From contig JAYKKR010000008.1 in assembly GCA_036971615.1 (NCBI GenBank), positions 558,001 through 622,000 on the forward strand: 64,000 nucleotides of DNA, in the 5' to 3' direction. Below are positions 47,231 to 58,189 of this stretch, in pieces. The stretch is from Amyloporia xantha. Lineage: Eukaryota > Basidiomycota > Agaricomycetes > Polyporales > Adustoporiaceae. The translations under genes were made by a program, and so were the position numbers. The notes under the pieces are model-generated. The model did not search any database. It worked only from the letters and a program-made list of their open reading frames with translations, and was not told the DNA's origin. The first letter of the stretch is position 1, and every line of letters starts with the position of its first letter.

Positions 47231-47735
47231 GCTCTATATAACGCGTATTCTTGAATGCATCTGTTATCTCCTGAACAACAAGCACGAAGTATAAAAAGGG
47301 CGGACGTACTGTATATCCAGCGGACAGAGGTAATGTAGAATAGCGAACGCCGCGGTCAAAAGAGCATATAGACTCTGGGAAATTTCGACCACTGCCCACG
47401 CTCGTACACAGACCACTCACAACCTACCACTGGGCATGTGCTCTGCTGATAGACATCGTGTGCACTCACAGACCAGCGCTACGCCGTTGAAAAGAAAAAC
47501 AATACCAGCAGTCTCAATCCCGAGATCTAGAGGAGCGGGTGAAGCGTGACTAGAGAGGAAACACGACGACAGTACGTGACCTCGGTAGCCAGGCTATAGC
47601 TGGCTATAGTCAACGGCGCTCCTGTCACGTGCCCTACGATCGATTAGGCGCTCTGGAGGATCTGATTCTTACGAGCATCAGCAATGCTGAAGTTCATTCC
47701 GTTTAACATTGACCCCATCGACATCGCCCATAAGA
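47231..47735. other. Probable upstream exons and intergenic sequence
   Basis: The minus strand probably has exons of the preceding gene between 47,240 and 47,520. The rest, up to the RING gene start, shows a direct CCAGGCTATAGCTGGCTATAG repeat near 47,590 and no gene. Confidence 0.35.
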
Positions 47736-48477
47736 ATGGATCATCCTGTGTGCGAGCTATGTCTCTCCGGATTACTTCAAGACCATGAACTCTCGCCTCG
47801 TGTCAAATTCAGCGAGGCCTGCGGTGAGCTCTCACGCCTGTTGTGGCCACTAGAAAGGAAATAACTAACCTGCGCTCCCAAGGGCACCTATTTTGTGAAG
47901 GATGTATCGACGAACATCTAGATAGGAACCCAGGCTCTGACTGTCCGCGGTGTGCTGCTCCCTTGCTTGCGGCTACGATCAAGCCTATGTTTCTGTCTGG
48001 GGCAGCCAACGAAGTCGATGCCAGGCTGATTGGTGTTCTGAACTGGTGAATACACAATTTGTTTGTTAATTAATCAATTCTAGACCCTTGTCTCCTCCTG
48101 CAGTAATAATCCGTTGTTAATCTTGCAACACAACGTTAAAATGTTGAACAAGAGGTGTAAACTTCTTGAGCAACATCAATGTGTTCTGGCCCAGGAAGTC
48201 GATTTCAATGCGAACGTACTGGGGTCTCTTGGAAAGCACTTACTTCTTGCCGAGGAAGATATGAATGTTGCGACAGAGCGCCAGCGCGCTGTCGCACAAG
48301 GACTACAGATGCTCCGTACAGCGCGTGCTGACACGGAGCATGAGCTTCACACACTTGGCGGACAGGTATGCCATATTGACCCTTTGTCTCCGAATGATTC
48401 TTATTCATGCACGCCTTTTAGTCTTCCTGAACCTCTTGCACTTTGTTTGTGGTATCTAGGCCCTAGGAAACCAGTAA
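47736..48477 (+). CDS. RING-finger protein with coiled coil
   Basis: Four exons: 47736-47823, 47883-48045, 48104-48365 and 48460-48477. Introns are GTGAGC...CCCAAG, GTGAAT...CTGCAG and GTATGC...TATCTAG, all in phase, giving about 176 residues. The N-terminal half is a C3HC4-type RING: CELC, then CGHLFCEGCIDEHL across the first intron, then CPRCAAPL. The second half is a predicted coiled coil (VKMLNKRCKLLEQHQCVLAQ through ATERQRAVAQGLQ). RING domains usually recruit E2 enzymes in ubiquitin transfer, and the coiled coil probably dimerises it. Small RING plus coiled-coil proteins are common in mushroom genomes. The ATG is the first in frame before the first Cys pair. Confidence 0.82.
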
Positions 48478-49077
48478 GCCGTAGTCTACTACATTTGGAA
48501 TATGGACGATTGTAACACTGGCAGGTCAATTCGTGCCACTTACTTCTGGATCCTCGTTAATCTACATTCCGCATCTGAATCAAAGCAACCCTACATGTGA
48601 TCATGATGTAGACCGATGATAATATATTCCTTTAAATTTTGTGATTCTATCCAGTATCACGATTGCCCACTTTAGTGATCAACGATACGACCCGATTTGT
48701 AGACACGGGCAATTCTAGAACCGCAGAAAGCATCTAATTAGTGTCGACTTATTGTATGTTGCCTCCGCCAAGGTCAACGTCGACACAATACTTACGACAA
48801 CCACGGACCGTTTTTACTTGCATCAGGTGACAGGGACAGAGGATCAACTTGCAATATTATCATAAATGCTCGACGTATGCTCAGCAAATCCGACGATTGT
48901 ATCACAGCGAGCTTTAAATGTTATCATATAGCACATTGAGTCCGATGACATAACAGTAAGAGACTCGGATAAGAGAATGCAAGTTTAGCAAGAGAAGCAA
49001 GTAAGCAGAGCACGATAGCAGCTATGAAATGCAAATATTAATGAGGCAGGTGAGGCGAGGTGGATAACAGTGAAGTG
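48478..49077. other. Intergenic, nothing seen
   Basis: 600 bp of AT-richer sequence between convergent genes, with no frame, repeat or RNA signal noted. Confidence 0.5.
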
Positions 49078-49902
49078 CTAGTCACTTCTGGACAAAACGA
49101 GCGGCAGAGTACTATAGCCAGTCAGCCACGTCGACATCTTCAAACGGGACCATTTCCAGTTTTCTAATCCGTGCGTTGCCGACACATACGTGTCCATGGT
49201 TTGAAATTGATCCAAAGGCACGGGATTGCGCTCCGGGGAATCGATGGGCGAAATTGATGGGAGGGCGAATGAGTCAACGGATCGGTCAAAGCCATCAACA
49301 CCCTTCTCATCGGGTATACAACTCGGACCGATGTCCTCTCCGAAGACCTGCTGGGACACTGCAAGGGTTGGTGCTGTCTCTGGCGAATGCGATTCGATTG
49401 ATGGGAAGTAGGCTGAGGGATTGGTCGATGACAGTGTGGCTAGCAACACATCGACTGACTCGCAGACTTCAGCAGGGCGCTCGCGGATAGTGTCACCAGG
49501 TAAACTGTCGGGGTGTTGAGAATCAGCTGCTTTTGAAGACAGCCGGTCTCCTTGAACGCTGGTGAGCGCTGAAGCACCGAGTGCACTAGTTGATTGCTTG
49601 ATGAATCGTTGAGCCTTCTTCTTTAAAGCGACAACCTGTAATGTTTGTTCAACATGCGTGCGGAATTGTGAAGTAAAACAACCCGCCTGTGCCTGATCCT
49701 TGGCTTCATTTTCCTCAATGACTTCTGCAATGTGTTGAGGTGTTCTTCGGAGGCACCGCTCTTTGTGTCTCTCCCAGTGAATGGGATCATACTCACTCTT
49801 TGACGAGAGCTTGATAATACTCTGGCAACGGTTGCAGATGACCAGGTGGGCATTGCATACCGTTACCATCGAATCTGCCAGTAGCCGACGTGCGCGCCTC
49901 AA
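49078..49902 (-). CDS. Putative zinc-binding protein with disordered C-terminal half
   Basis: An open frame of 274 codons whose N-terminal part has CNAHLVICNRCQSIIKLSSK and then WERHKERCLRR, a C-x(6)-C-x2-C...H-x3-C spacing that could bind zinc, like the short fingers common in basidiomycete proteins. The remainder is polar and low-complexity (SPETAPTLAVSQQ, SISPIDSPERNPVPLDQF). The frame is open upstream of the listed start (SFEIVSFKALRRARRLL), so the real start or a short 5' exon is probably in 49,900-50,174, where a minus frame starts MSHPSKVSSECVSS and a donor CCTAG/GTAAGG is seen. Function unknown. Confidence 0.6.
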   Translation of the reverse strand: MRRARRLLADSMVTVCNAHLVICNRCQSIIKLSSKSEYDPIHWERHKERCLRRTPQHIAEVIEENEAKDQAQAGCFTSQFRTHVEQTLQVVALKKKAQRFIKQSTSALGASALTSVQGDRLSSKAADSQHPDSLPGDTIRERPAEVCESVDVLLATLSSTNPSAYFPSIESHSPETAPTLAVSQQVFGEDIGPSCIPDEKGVDGFDRSVDSFALPSISPIDSPERNPVPLDQFQTMDTYVSATHGLENWKWSRLKMSTWLTGYSTLPLVLSRSD

Positions 49903-50811
49903 TGCCTTGAAGCTTACGATTTCAAAAGAGCGGACAAATCAGTTCGAAATTAAGCAAGTGCCAAAGTGAGTCAAATTGTGCAGGTACCTTACCTAGGCAT
50001 CTGAAAATCAGATAATTTCGTAGTTCGTGTGGGGGACAGCTCACGACCTTGCACCTTGAGAAAGGGACGCACTACGGTTAACTGGATGCAATTAGGTGAA
50101 GGGACGAACACGCACCACTGGCTGCAACGGGATGAACTAACGCATTCGCTGGAGACTTTGGATGGGTGAGACACTATTATATAGTGCGAGCATCAGCCTA
50201 GAGTCTATCTGAACTGTCTGATTTTGGCACACCGACAGCCGAGCGAGCGAGCGCAATTCAAGTCCAGTCATAATACCCCCCCAAGTCGGCAGCCCCGCCA
50301 TACCACCTTTTAACTATGTCGATTTCCCTAGTAACTTCATAAATACCTAGGTTTCTGTATGCCTACTTTCACATCGAGCTTGAACGAAAGCGAACGGGTG
50401 ATTTGTTCATGATTCTCTTCTTTTCGAGCAGTTGGGCCGTCTGTCACGCTAGTCAGTCACTGCTCTACAGCGGACTTCTGTCGGACTTTGAACTCCAATG
50501 CCTGTAGACCGTAGAGGTTTCTCCGCAATCCTCGATCATAAGCTTGTTTAAGAGAGCCGATCGGACTTCTAAACCGCGTGCGTTATGCTCCGTGACAAAA
50601 CCGTTACTTTGCGTTACTGCCGACTTGGGGAATGTGCCGCCAGGTAATCTCCATGCATGGGCTTACATAATTAATTCACGTGTTCACGAAATCGAACGCC
50701 ACTTCAATCCCGGTTCACACCCCGATGGTATGGCCGGGCCCAGGGCATCCAAAGCACGCTAGCCATTCCATATCCCAGACCACTATTACCGCAAACCTTC
50801 CCAATACTATC
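49903..50811. other. Putative 5' exons of the preceding gene, then intergenic
   Basis: The minus strand 49,989-50,174 may hold upstream exons. The plus strand 50,544-50,762 has a 72-codon frame without recognisable features. A (GAGC)3 run is at 50,242-50,254. No further gene is supported. Confidence 0.35.
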
Positions 50812-51223
50812 ATGACTCTCGACCTTGAATATTCGTGAGCTCACTGGAATGTCGTCCATTTGGCCTCAGGTATTCACTAGGTTCGCCGCTGTTCAGAACG
50901 AATCAAGTGGCACAGTTGGTCCAAGAGTTGGAGGAACGTCGGATCCGAGATATGATAGCTGGTCAGATTTACGAGTAGTGTCATTATTCCGTTACTTTGC
51001 TGAGACGATACTAGCGATGACCAGAGCTCAACTCGAGCGATGCCTACTTGATACACTGAAGACGTTGCGGCGTCGAGAGGCTTGTCTAGAGGATGTCTAT
51101 GAACAGCTGGCATCGCAGGCTTTCTTGACCCGGGAGTTTCATGGACTGTATCATATGGTGTTGGCGCAGAACCAGCTTACATCTGATACAGTCACTAAGT
51201 TTCATGACGATTGTGACTATTGA
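50812..51223 (+). CDS. Small coiled-coil protein
   Basis: The C-terminal exon is convincing: AQLERCLLDTLKTLRRREAC followed by LEDVYEQLASQAFLTREFHG and a stop at 51223. The proposed start is MTLDLEY at 50812. A frame with QVAQLVQELEERRIRDMIAG near 50,905-50,970 is probably the middle exon. Proposed introns are GTGAGC...CCTCAG (only 35 nt, unusually short) and GTAGTG...ACCAG. A single-exon reading from 50,825 is also open, so the 5' structure is uncertain. No domain is recognised; probably a small dimerising helical protein. Confidence 0.45.
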
Positions 51224-51898
51224 AATTGGTATGTCCGAAATATTCATGATTTTATGGTGATAAATCCTGATCCCTGATTTTTCTCATCAGTGTCCATTCC
51301 ATTCTCTACCCTATCATTGTACTTCCCTCTCGAGTGCTTAGGAAGGCGGGCTGAATGCAGTATGAACAAGTCAGTACTTCCAATCTAGCACACACTCCTT
51401 GTTATCCAAGTTGTTATCGACGTTATCGTTGTTTTCTCTTAGTATTAGTAACACCCCACATTCTGTGTCGATTCTTATGATACCTGCTCTGTGAAGTTCT
51501 CGCGCTGCTTAGATTTCCAATTATATGATATCTGATTGTCTTCAAGTGAATCATGAGTGGCTAGATTCAGAACCCATCAATGCGATTTAAATAACCATGA
51601 GATATCATTGTGATATCGGCATACTTCTCTGAATGTATCAAATACCTGTGACCGTAGCAGATATCACCGCGGGAGACTCTGACCTTAGATACTTGATCAA
51701 TGGCACCCGAAAAGGTGTTTGTCTGTTGCATGTACAAATCGAGCAGTCACCATATTAAAATCACTCAGCACTCGATGAGAACAAATGTTGACGCCTATCG
51801 TGAGATACCTTTTGCGTGATTCGTGCTATCTGAAGTTGTGCGTTCAATAGTCGGCGAGCGATCAAGAGCAAGGACGAGACAAGCAGATGAACAAGGTC
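51224..51898. other. Intergenic up to the transposon end
   Basis: No gene. Short AT-rich words (TGATATC, CAAATACC) recur but no defined element was found. Confidence 0.5.
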
Positions 51899-52089
51899 CA
51901 TCAGGAAAAACCATATTGGTCCCAGGCTGCTCTGAGACTATCCTAGAGCATCCTAGAGATTTGAAAGATTTTAGAGAACTCAGAGTAGCCAGAGTGCTCT
52001 TAAACTTAGTTGACATGAGAATATTTTCTCAGGTCACTCCAGAGCAGACTCAGAGCAATCTCAGAGCCCTTTCGGAAGGGCCTAAAAGT

Positions 52090-52175
52090 AGTCTCCAATC
52101 ACTTCAAGGCTGATATGATACGCTCTCCAAGCAGTCTACAATCACTTCAAGGGTAATATGATACACTCTCAAAGC
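52090..52175. repeat. 43-bp tandem repeat in the subterminal region
   Basis: Two units, 52090-52132 and 52133-52175, each start AGTCT.CAATCACTTCAAGG. The whole 51,920-52,290 stretch is dense in the words CAGAGC and AGAGTG/CTCTGA, which also recur at 54,950-55,090, as expected for subterminal transposase sites. Confidence 0.85.
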
Positions 52176-52499
52176 CATCATAGATCTGCTAGCAGAGGCT
52201 TTCAGAGTTGCCTTAAAGTTGGCTCAGTGTATTCAACTTTTGCTCTCCGAGCATTTAGAGCGAGCATTTAGAGTGTTCTTAGAGTGATATGAATTATAGG
52301 ATAGAAACTGCAATATATTGATAATGGTGCGACAAGCAATTAATACGAAAGAGACTGAAATCTATGCCAGCAAATCTAGCTGTCAGCGACAGAAGCCTCA
52401 GCAGACGCTTCAAGCTGAGCAAAGTCCAAATCATCAAGGTCCCCATTGTCGGCATCCACATGTAGGTGGGACTTGTTCAAAGAGTTTCTGATCATATAA

Positions 52500-54321
52500 T
52501 TAGCCAAATATAAAATGAACAATCCGCACGTACACAATCTCCATAAACATCTTCTTTTCCAACATGAGAGCCCATTTGGGAGAGTCTCTCTCCAGTTTAG
52601 ACCACGACTGCCAGTGAAAGCTGTATCTAAGCTATCAGTGAGTAAAGATTTCTATCATCGTTGCATAGCTAAAAGGTCACCTTGCAGTCATTGTTTCTTC
52701 ACTGAATGCGACTTTATGATGTACGCCTGTCTCAAACTCCATGATGGCGCATTCAACCTGGAATATACATATCAGTAAACTTATCTGATCAGATGGCACA
52801 GGAAACGTACAGCAGTGACTGTAAGAACAATGATACGGCCAAAGATCTTCTTTTGTGCAACCATCTTCTTATACGCTTGAGCGTCAGCCTTGCCCTTGCC
52901 AAACCACTGTTGACTAATCATGTCTGTGATTATGGGATGGCAAAAGGGCTGCTGACGATCGACCTTCTGATTCTGTAGATGAAACTTAGACGACTGCTCA
53001 ATTGAAGTAGGCAGACATACCTTGAGATCCATGCCTCCAAACATGAAGTTAGAGCGCTCTCTCAGCCAGCGCACCAGCTTCTGAACCTCTATGGCAGACG
53101 TGTTGGTGGAAATCCCATAGTGGCCAGCTATCTTCAACTTGGACTTGCTCTTGAGTTCGCCACGTAAGCCAGTGATGGCATAGCTTGCCTTTGAATAGTC
53201 ATTAGTATAGCTGGCCAAAGAGACGATAACTTGACTCAACATAGGTGATGAGGAGCTCACGGAGATCCACATCGACATTGGCAGCCTCTACCGCATCCTC
53301 CATATTGGCCATACTTCTTCCTGCGACCTGAATAGACTCCCAGCAGAATGTGTCGATATCTCCTGGAAAGCCATTCTGAATAGCGATGGCCTCACGCGTA
53401 CAAGCCTTGGCCAAATTGGCCAGGCTACGTATGTCAGAAGGAAAGTCCGTCAATACCACTTTACTGCTACCACGGGCGTGGCAGTAGGAGAGGAGGCCCT
53501 AGAAGATGCCATAGAGGAAGCACGAGATGTGACAGAATGAGAACGCCTTCCACCTCTAGACTTGTCTTGTTTGGGATCTCGAACTTGAACCTATTGACAG
53601 GTGTTGATAATGTTGTAAGTGCAAAAGAGTGAGTACATACCCCATTGTCCTCATCAAAGGCTAAGTTGTTCGGGTGGTCAGGATCGTCTTCCCCGTAAGG
53701 CTCTATTTCTATCTCATCTTTCTCCTTCTCCTCACTGCTCTGTCTCGCATGATCGGCATCTGAGCCCTCTGTGTATAGTTGAAGCTTCATTCGCAATGAT
53801 ATATGAATGACAGGATACATCACCTTTGTCGGAGATGTCTTGATTACCCAGACTAGCAGCGAGCTGACGTTCTTCATCGTCCAACCTTGCTGAGACTTGC
53901 GTCTTCTGCTTCTTCTTGGCCTGTGAACCGTTTTCATTGTCATTGTCAGTATCTTCCTCTTCTAGAAGTGCAGCATTGCGCTTGCGGATGTCTATGAGGA
54001 CGTCAGCCAATGATTCTCCCATGGCAACAACACCGACATACCTTCATCTTGCGCCTTCAACAACGCAGCAGCTGCTCCGTTGCTTTTGGCTTGAAGCTTC
54101 TTCAAGAGGGCCTTCTCCTTTGCCGTAAAGTTGGCTGTCAGATCTGAAGTTACTTCTGAAGCTGTCGCTTCTTGGACAGTTTTGCTACTGCGGCTGCTGC
54201 TTTGACTCTGAGAAGCTCGTGATTTAGAAGAAGCAGAAGCAGAAGGATTGGGACTAGGAGTAGAGGGAGGATCCTTATCCTGTGTACCGTTTTTACGAGA
54301 GGATCGACGTGTGGCAGTCAT
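52500..54321 (-). CDS. DUF6532-like protein carried by element 1
   Basis: It starts MTATRRSSRKNGTQDKDPPS at 54321, with a Ser/Pro-rich leader and a charged helix (TAKEKALLKKLQAKSNGAAA). An acidic and basic disordered region follows (EEEDTDNDNENGSQAKKKQK, 53,700-54,000). The C-terminal domain spans 53,460 to 52,500: DFPSDIRSLANLAKACTREA, then ITGLRGELKSKSKLKIAGHY, HPIITDMISQQWFGKGKAD and, after a short intron, VECAIMEFETGVHHKVAFSE. This layout and motif order match the DUF6532 domain of agaricomycete proteins as I recall it. The stop is at 52500. Several short introns are evident. The gene follows the dioxygenase by only 74 bp on the same strand, and the same pair occurs at 63,822/63,897. Function unknown; the link suggests a role with the transposon, perhaps DNA or chromatin binding. 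Confidence 0.68.
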
Positions 54322-54369
54322 TGTGACAGACAGGGTGAGAAGTGTCGCCAACAAGCGCCATGACATTCC

Positions 54370-54393
54370 ATTTGTTTGTGCGCACAAACAAAT
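54370..54393. repeat. 24-bp perfect palindrome between dioxygenase and DUF6532-like genes
   Basis: ATTTGTTTGTGC followed by its exact reverse complement. The identical palindrome is at 63825-63848 in the same position in the other copy. It could be a 3'-end signal, hairpin terminator or protein-binding site. Confidence 0.9.
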
Positions 54394-54395
54394 CA

Positions 54396-54930
54396 CTACA
54401 AATTCGACAAACGCCAACTCAAATGTAAAGACGACCTCATATCCTTATGCTCCATCCAACCACTCATGTTCTCACTGTACTTGACTCCAGCTCCGTCTGA
54501 GTGAAGAACCATGGATGCCCTACAGCCCTTAAAATGCAAATTGAAGTGAGTGAGACGCTTTGAGAGAAATACCACCAAATCGCCATTCTGCAAAGGCAAA
54601 ACAAGTCCCGCTTCAACCAAACAGAGCTCTCCACCTTCAAAATCTCCAATGGGAAGGACAAGGCAGGCTTCCAGATCTTTCACATCTCTGTGAGCATTGG
54701 TCGCCACATTGATGTTGAGGACAAATCCACTGAAAGGATGGCATGGAGAGACCTCGCGTCCTGGCAGAAATTCAACAAAAGCCTCCAGTGACTTGCAAAT
54801 CCCTGGGAGACGTCTCTCAAGCTAATGCCAATGGCTAAGTACTCAATATATCAGAAAGGAGAAGCAAGCAACACACCTTCATACGTATCCACTCAAAAAA
54901 TTCTTGGAATGAGTTACAGAGATTGTCGTA
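54396..54930 (-). CDS. 3' exons of a TET/JBP-like 2OG-Fe(II) dioxygenase, truncated by insertion
   Basis: The last exon of the dioxygenase is intact here: PGICKSLEAFVEFLPGREVS, then FVLNINVATNAHRDVKD with the iron-binding H-x-D (HRD), GDFEGGELCLVEAGLVLPL, NGDLVVFLSKRLTHFNLHF with the distal His, and CRASMVLHSD with the Arg expected to hold 2-oxoglutarate. The stop is at 54396. One upstream exon (around 54,890-54,930) is present, and all earlier exons are missing because element 2 starts at 54,931. Compared with the plus-strand copy, this one has two additional bases at GAAGCGGGAC, which keep the frame open. The family is known to oxidise methylated pyrimidines in DNA. Assignment is from motif order only; other 2OG-Fe(II) families are possible. 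Confidence 0.72.
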
Positions 54931-55118
54931 CATCAGGAAAAACACTTTTTCTCTAGGGTACTCTAGATTACTCTCAGATAATGCGGATTTCTCAGAGCAC
55001 ATAAGGTTAGCTCAGAGCAATTGCGAGTAGCCTCAGTCACTCTCATGTGCTCTGGGAGGTATGCGCACTTCTATAACTGCTCTGAGGGTCTCTCACGGTC
55101 TTACAAAGCAGGATATTA

Positions 55119-58100
55119 TTACCAGATGGTTTTGTATGTATACAAAGACGTCCAACTATTCAAAAAAAAGCTAGAAGACGTATCTAAGACATTTTCCTTT
55201 GTCAAGTCGGGTTGAGCCTTATTACCATAGTTTGGAATCAACATACAGCTCTGACGGATACTGGTGAGAGGAATAATTGCACCCGCAGGAGATCCATCTG
55301 GTCTAAGCAGCTGTTTCACAACATACATATTGTGAGCAGGCTCTGCAGCCGGTTTCAGATTAGTATACCATTCCACATAGGCCAGCGGACATTTGGGCCA
55401 AAACGATGGTGCATTTGCATTGTCCAGATGTTCTGGCAATTTGAAAATAACTCGAAGCCGTCCAATACGTGTTCCTTTAAAGCTTGATTAGAATCGGTTA
55501 ATATCAATGATGTATATGTCTCACCTTCTAGCCCTGTTGATTCGGCATCTTCATTGTGTAAAATGACAGCCGTATCAAAACGTCCAGCATTTTGACTGGT
55601 GGATGGAACTGCCTTGAGGACATCACATTCCTCTTCTCCGTCTTCAAGATTAGGAGGATGAAATTTGAGAGTGTGGTAGATGTCGAGGCGATCAAATGGA
55701 AGACTGTGTAGAATCGCCTTTCTGTTGGAAATAGAATGCTGTAGCAAGGAATTGAGATACTCTTTGAGGCGGAGTGAGAAACCTGGAGCATGGTGTTGAT
55801 GCTCTATATGCGCAATAGGTTTCCTGGACTGAGTGGGGAATTTCGGCAGAGAAATAGCCAGTCCACTCCCTTTAGACTTCAAAGCGGTTTGGCGGGCATC
55901 TGAAGGTGGTTGCAAAGACTCCTTCCAGGTGATGAAGTTCTGGAATGCGGCCATCTTTTCCTGGCGAGACAGCCAGAGAGTCATTTGAGGGAATTCGTCT
56001 CTGTGATTGGAAGCGCGCCAGCCCTCCTTCGCAAAGTCAATATGCAGACGTTCGAACATTTCTGTGTTGTAATTGTCGGTTGTGCCCAGCATGCGAATCG
56101 ACTGAATATAGTGCATGAGAGAATGGAACTTGGGGATGTTCATGTCTTCGCGTACGCCGGTGTCGATGAAATAGGACTTGTTTTTTTGAAACGTGTCCAA
56201 CGCGTCTTGCAAATAGCCCAGAGTAATGTCGTCGTGTGTGCTGTACTGAGCAAGATAAATGAAGTCCAACAGCGCGCGACAGGCAAGGAGAGCTTTCTTG
56301 GGGAACACTCCGACAAGACATCCCAGCAGAATCTTGGCCATCTGCTTTCGCTCTGTACCAGATATCTGAGATAGTGCCGAAATGCCATTCTTGAAATGGC
56401 GAGCACCATACGCAGGAGGAAGTGAGCGAATACGATAGTCCAATTCTTCAGCGCTCATGATGCGTGTGCACCAATTCACAAGATGCTTGAAGACACCTTG
56501 ATAAAGCTGGTGGAGTACATCGGGGTGATAGACAGGTGAATGTCGGTGTGAGGGAATCCATGCCAGAAAGGTTTGTAAACACTTCCTGAGACGTCTTGCT
56601 CCATGCATATCTTGTGAAACTGAGCCACACTCTCTGTAGCTTTCCTCGCCTCCTGAATGACTTCCAGTGTCCAAGCTTGCGTGCGAAGAGGATGCGCCTT
56701 TGGGTTTCCCAGATCGCTAGCAGGACAGCGACACTTGGGACATGTTCCGTATTTTGAACACGTCACCAAGCATTGCTCTGGGTAGTCGGCAACATAAGCA
56801 GCAATGATGGGAAAGACCTTTCGCGTTGCTCCATCTCCTCCAGTCATTTCGACGCCATGCTTCCCTGCTTCCAACAAGGGCTCCAAAATGACCCGCATCG
56901 ACTCGTGGAACAGGCGTTGATTACGTGCTCGCTGTTCCTGTTGCGTAAGCTTCTCTCTTGTGATTTTGTCCACCGAAAGATACCCCAGCAAGACACATGC
57001 ATGGAGGGAAGGCTTGCGTCGCACAGATTTTGGAAGATTGCCCAGCGTCAGATAGACTGGATAGGCCGACTTGCCTCCAGTGAACTGAGTGAGCTGGGTT
57101 TTGTCGGTAGCGATAATAAGAGGGGCCAACGTAGCCCCAGGGGGTAGCGACTCTGCAAGACAGCTTAAACAAACCAGTTTTGATATATACATACTGCTGA
57201 CTTACCTGGACCGCGTGCCACCAACTACCTGTCCACATCTCATTGTATATCCTATTCTCCCTTGATGCATCGGAGAATACTTTCTTGGGACGATATACGA
57301 TGTATTTTGAGAGCGATGGGTCTCCCCACAAAGAGCGAATGGCAGCTAGAATGTGACGATAACGGATTGTATGAATTTCATGTGGGCGATCTTGAAATGT
57401 GAGGTGCTTGACATGCCATTGGCCAGCCCTATCAGGTATGCTGTCGACTATTTGGTGGAGAGCTCTTGTATTGTCGTAAGAGAGCCCCAGCTTCTCCTTG
57501 ACCTGAATGGACATCAGTCTCTTCGGACTGTTAAACAGAGTTTGTCTCACTTACCCCAGGAATGGATAGTAACCGATTGAATGCGTTGTGACCAGGATTG
57601 TCCTTGACCATCCAATTCGCAATGCGCCAATCGAGTTCGGATGCAAAAGGATGGAAGAAAGATGGCTCCTCTATGTCTTCATCCACGTCCATAGCATCTC
57701 CATCTCCCGCACCGAACAGCTTATGCCACCGCCTATGAAGGTTATCATTCATGCGAATGACCTTCCCCACACTCCCATCCTCATCCTCCACCCGTGTATC
57801 ATCATCGTCGTCGAGTGCACGATGTTGGACCTGGTGATTATGTGCCACGGTGGAAGGCCCTGGTCCTGCCTCCCAATCCCGTATTCATGAGGCGGAGGGA
57901 GATTCTCGATGGGAATGAAATGGAAAGGCTCGCGGTCCCTGCCCTCATCGAAGATGTCATCCAAATCTTCTTCATCGGAAGATTGCTCTCCAGGGGTCTG
58001 CACATCTTCAAGAGCCTCTATATCGCCTCCTTCCCCTTCAAGATCCAAGGGGCCCAGGTCGGCCAGTTTGCCTCGACGATACCAAGCACAAGATTGGGCC

Positions 58101-58186
58101 CGCGACATGTGCATGTTGCACGATTTTCTGGTGGCAAAGCTGCGCCCACAGGCAGGACAGATTCTTTCGTCATCGACAAGGTTCAT
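55119..58186 (-). pseudogene. Plavaka-type transposase, two apparent frameshifts
   Basis: It starts MNLVDDERICPACGRSFATR at 58186, a zinc finger (C-x2-C...H...C) typical of these proteins, then an acidic linker, GPGPSTVAHN, GKVIRMNDNLHRRW and DWRIANWMVKD. Introns 57503-57554, 57153-57205 and 55483-55524 are in phase. The core has MWTGSWWHAVQ, IIATDKTQLTQFTGGKSAYP, MTGGDGATRKVFPIIAAY, CPKCRCPASDLG, then DVLHQLYQGVFKHLVNWC, MNIPKFHSLMHYIQSIRMLG and FERLHIDFAKEGWR. The C-terminus has LRVIFKLPEHLDN, CPLAYVEWYTNL and IIPLTSIRQSC. Two frames break: near 57,860-57,890 and at 56,522-56,525, where the minus strand has four C and a fifth would restore ITPDVLHQ. It would cut and paste the element at its CATCAGG ends. 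Confidence 0.85.
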
Positions 58187-58189
58187 TGT

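Larger units (their letters stand above)
51899..54930 (-). mobile_element. Right-hand part of an inverted Plavaka-type element carrying a dioxygenase and a DUF6532-like gene (element 1)
   Basis: The left boundary is CATCAGGAAAAACCATATTG at 51899, the same type of terminus as at 54,931. From there to 54,930 the sequence holds repeats, a DUF6532-like gene and the 3' exons of a dioxygenase gene, all on the minus strand. From about 54,240 to 54,930 it is a near-identical inverted copy of 63,290 to 64,000. Homology stops exactly at 54,930, where the next element begins, so element 1 was cut by insertion of element 2. Its missing part, with its own transposase, should lie beyond the window. Confidence 0.75.

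Noticed and set aside
55405..55530. Third frameshift in the Plavaka transposase near its C-terminus
   Set aside because: The frame change is explained by a 42-nt intron (55483-55524, GTGAGA...ATCAAG) after which LRVIFKLPEHL and AYVEWYT are read in order.
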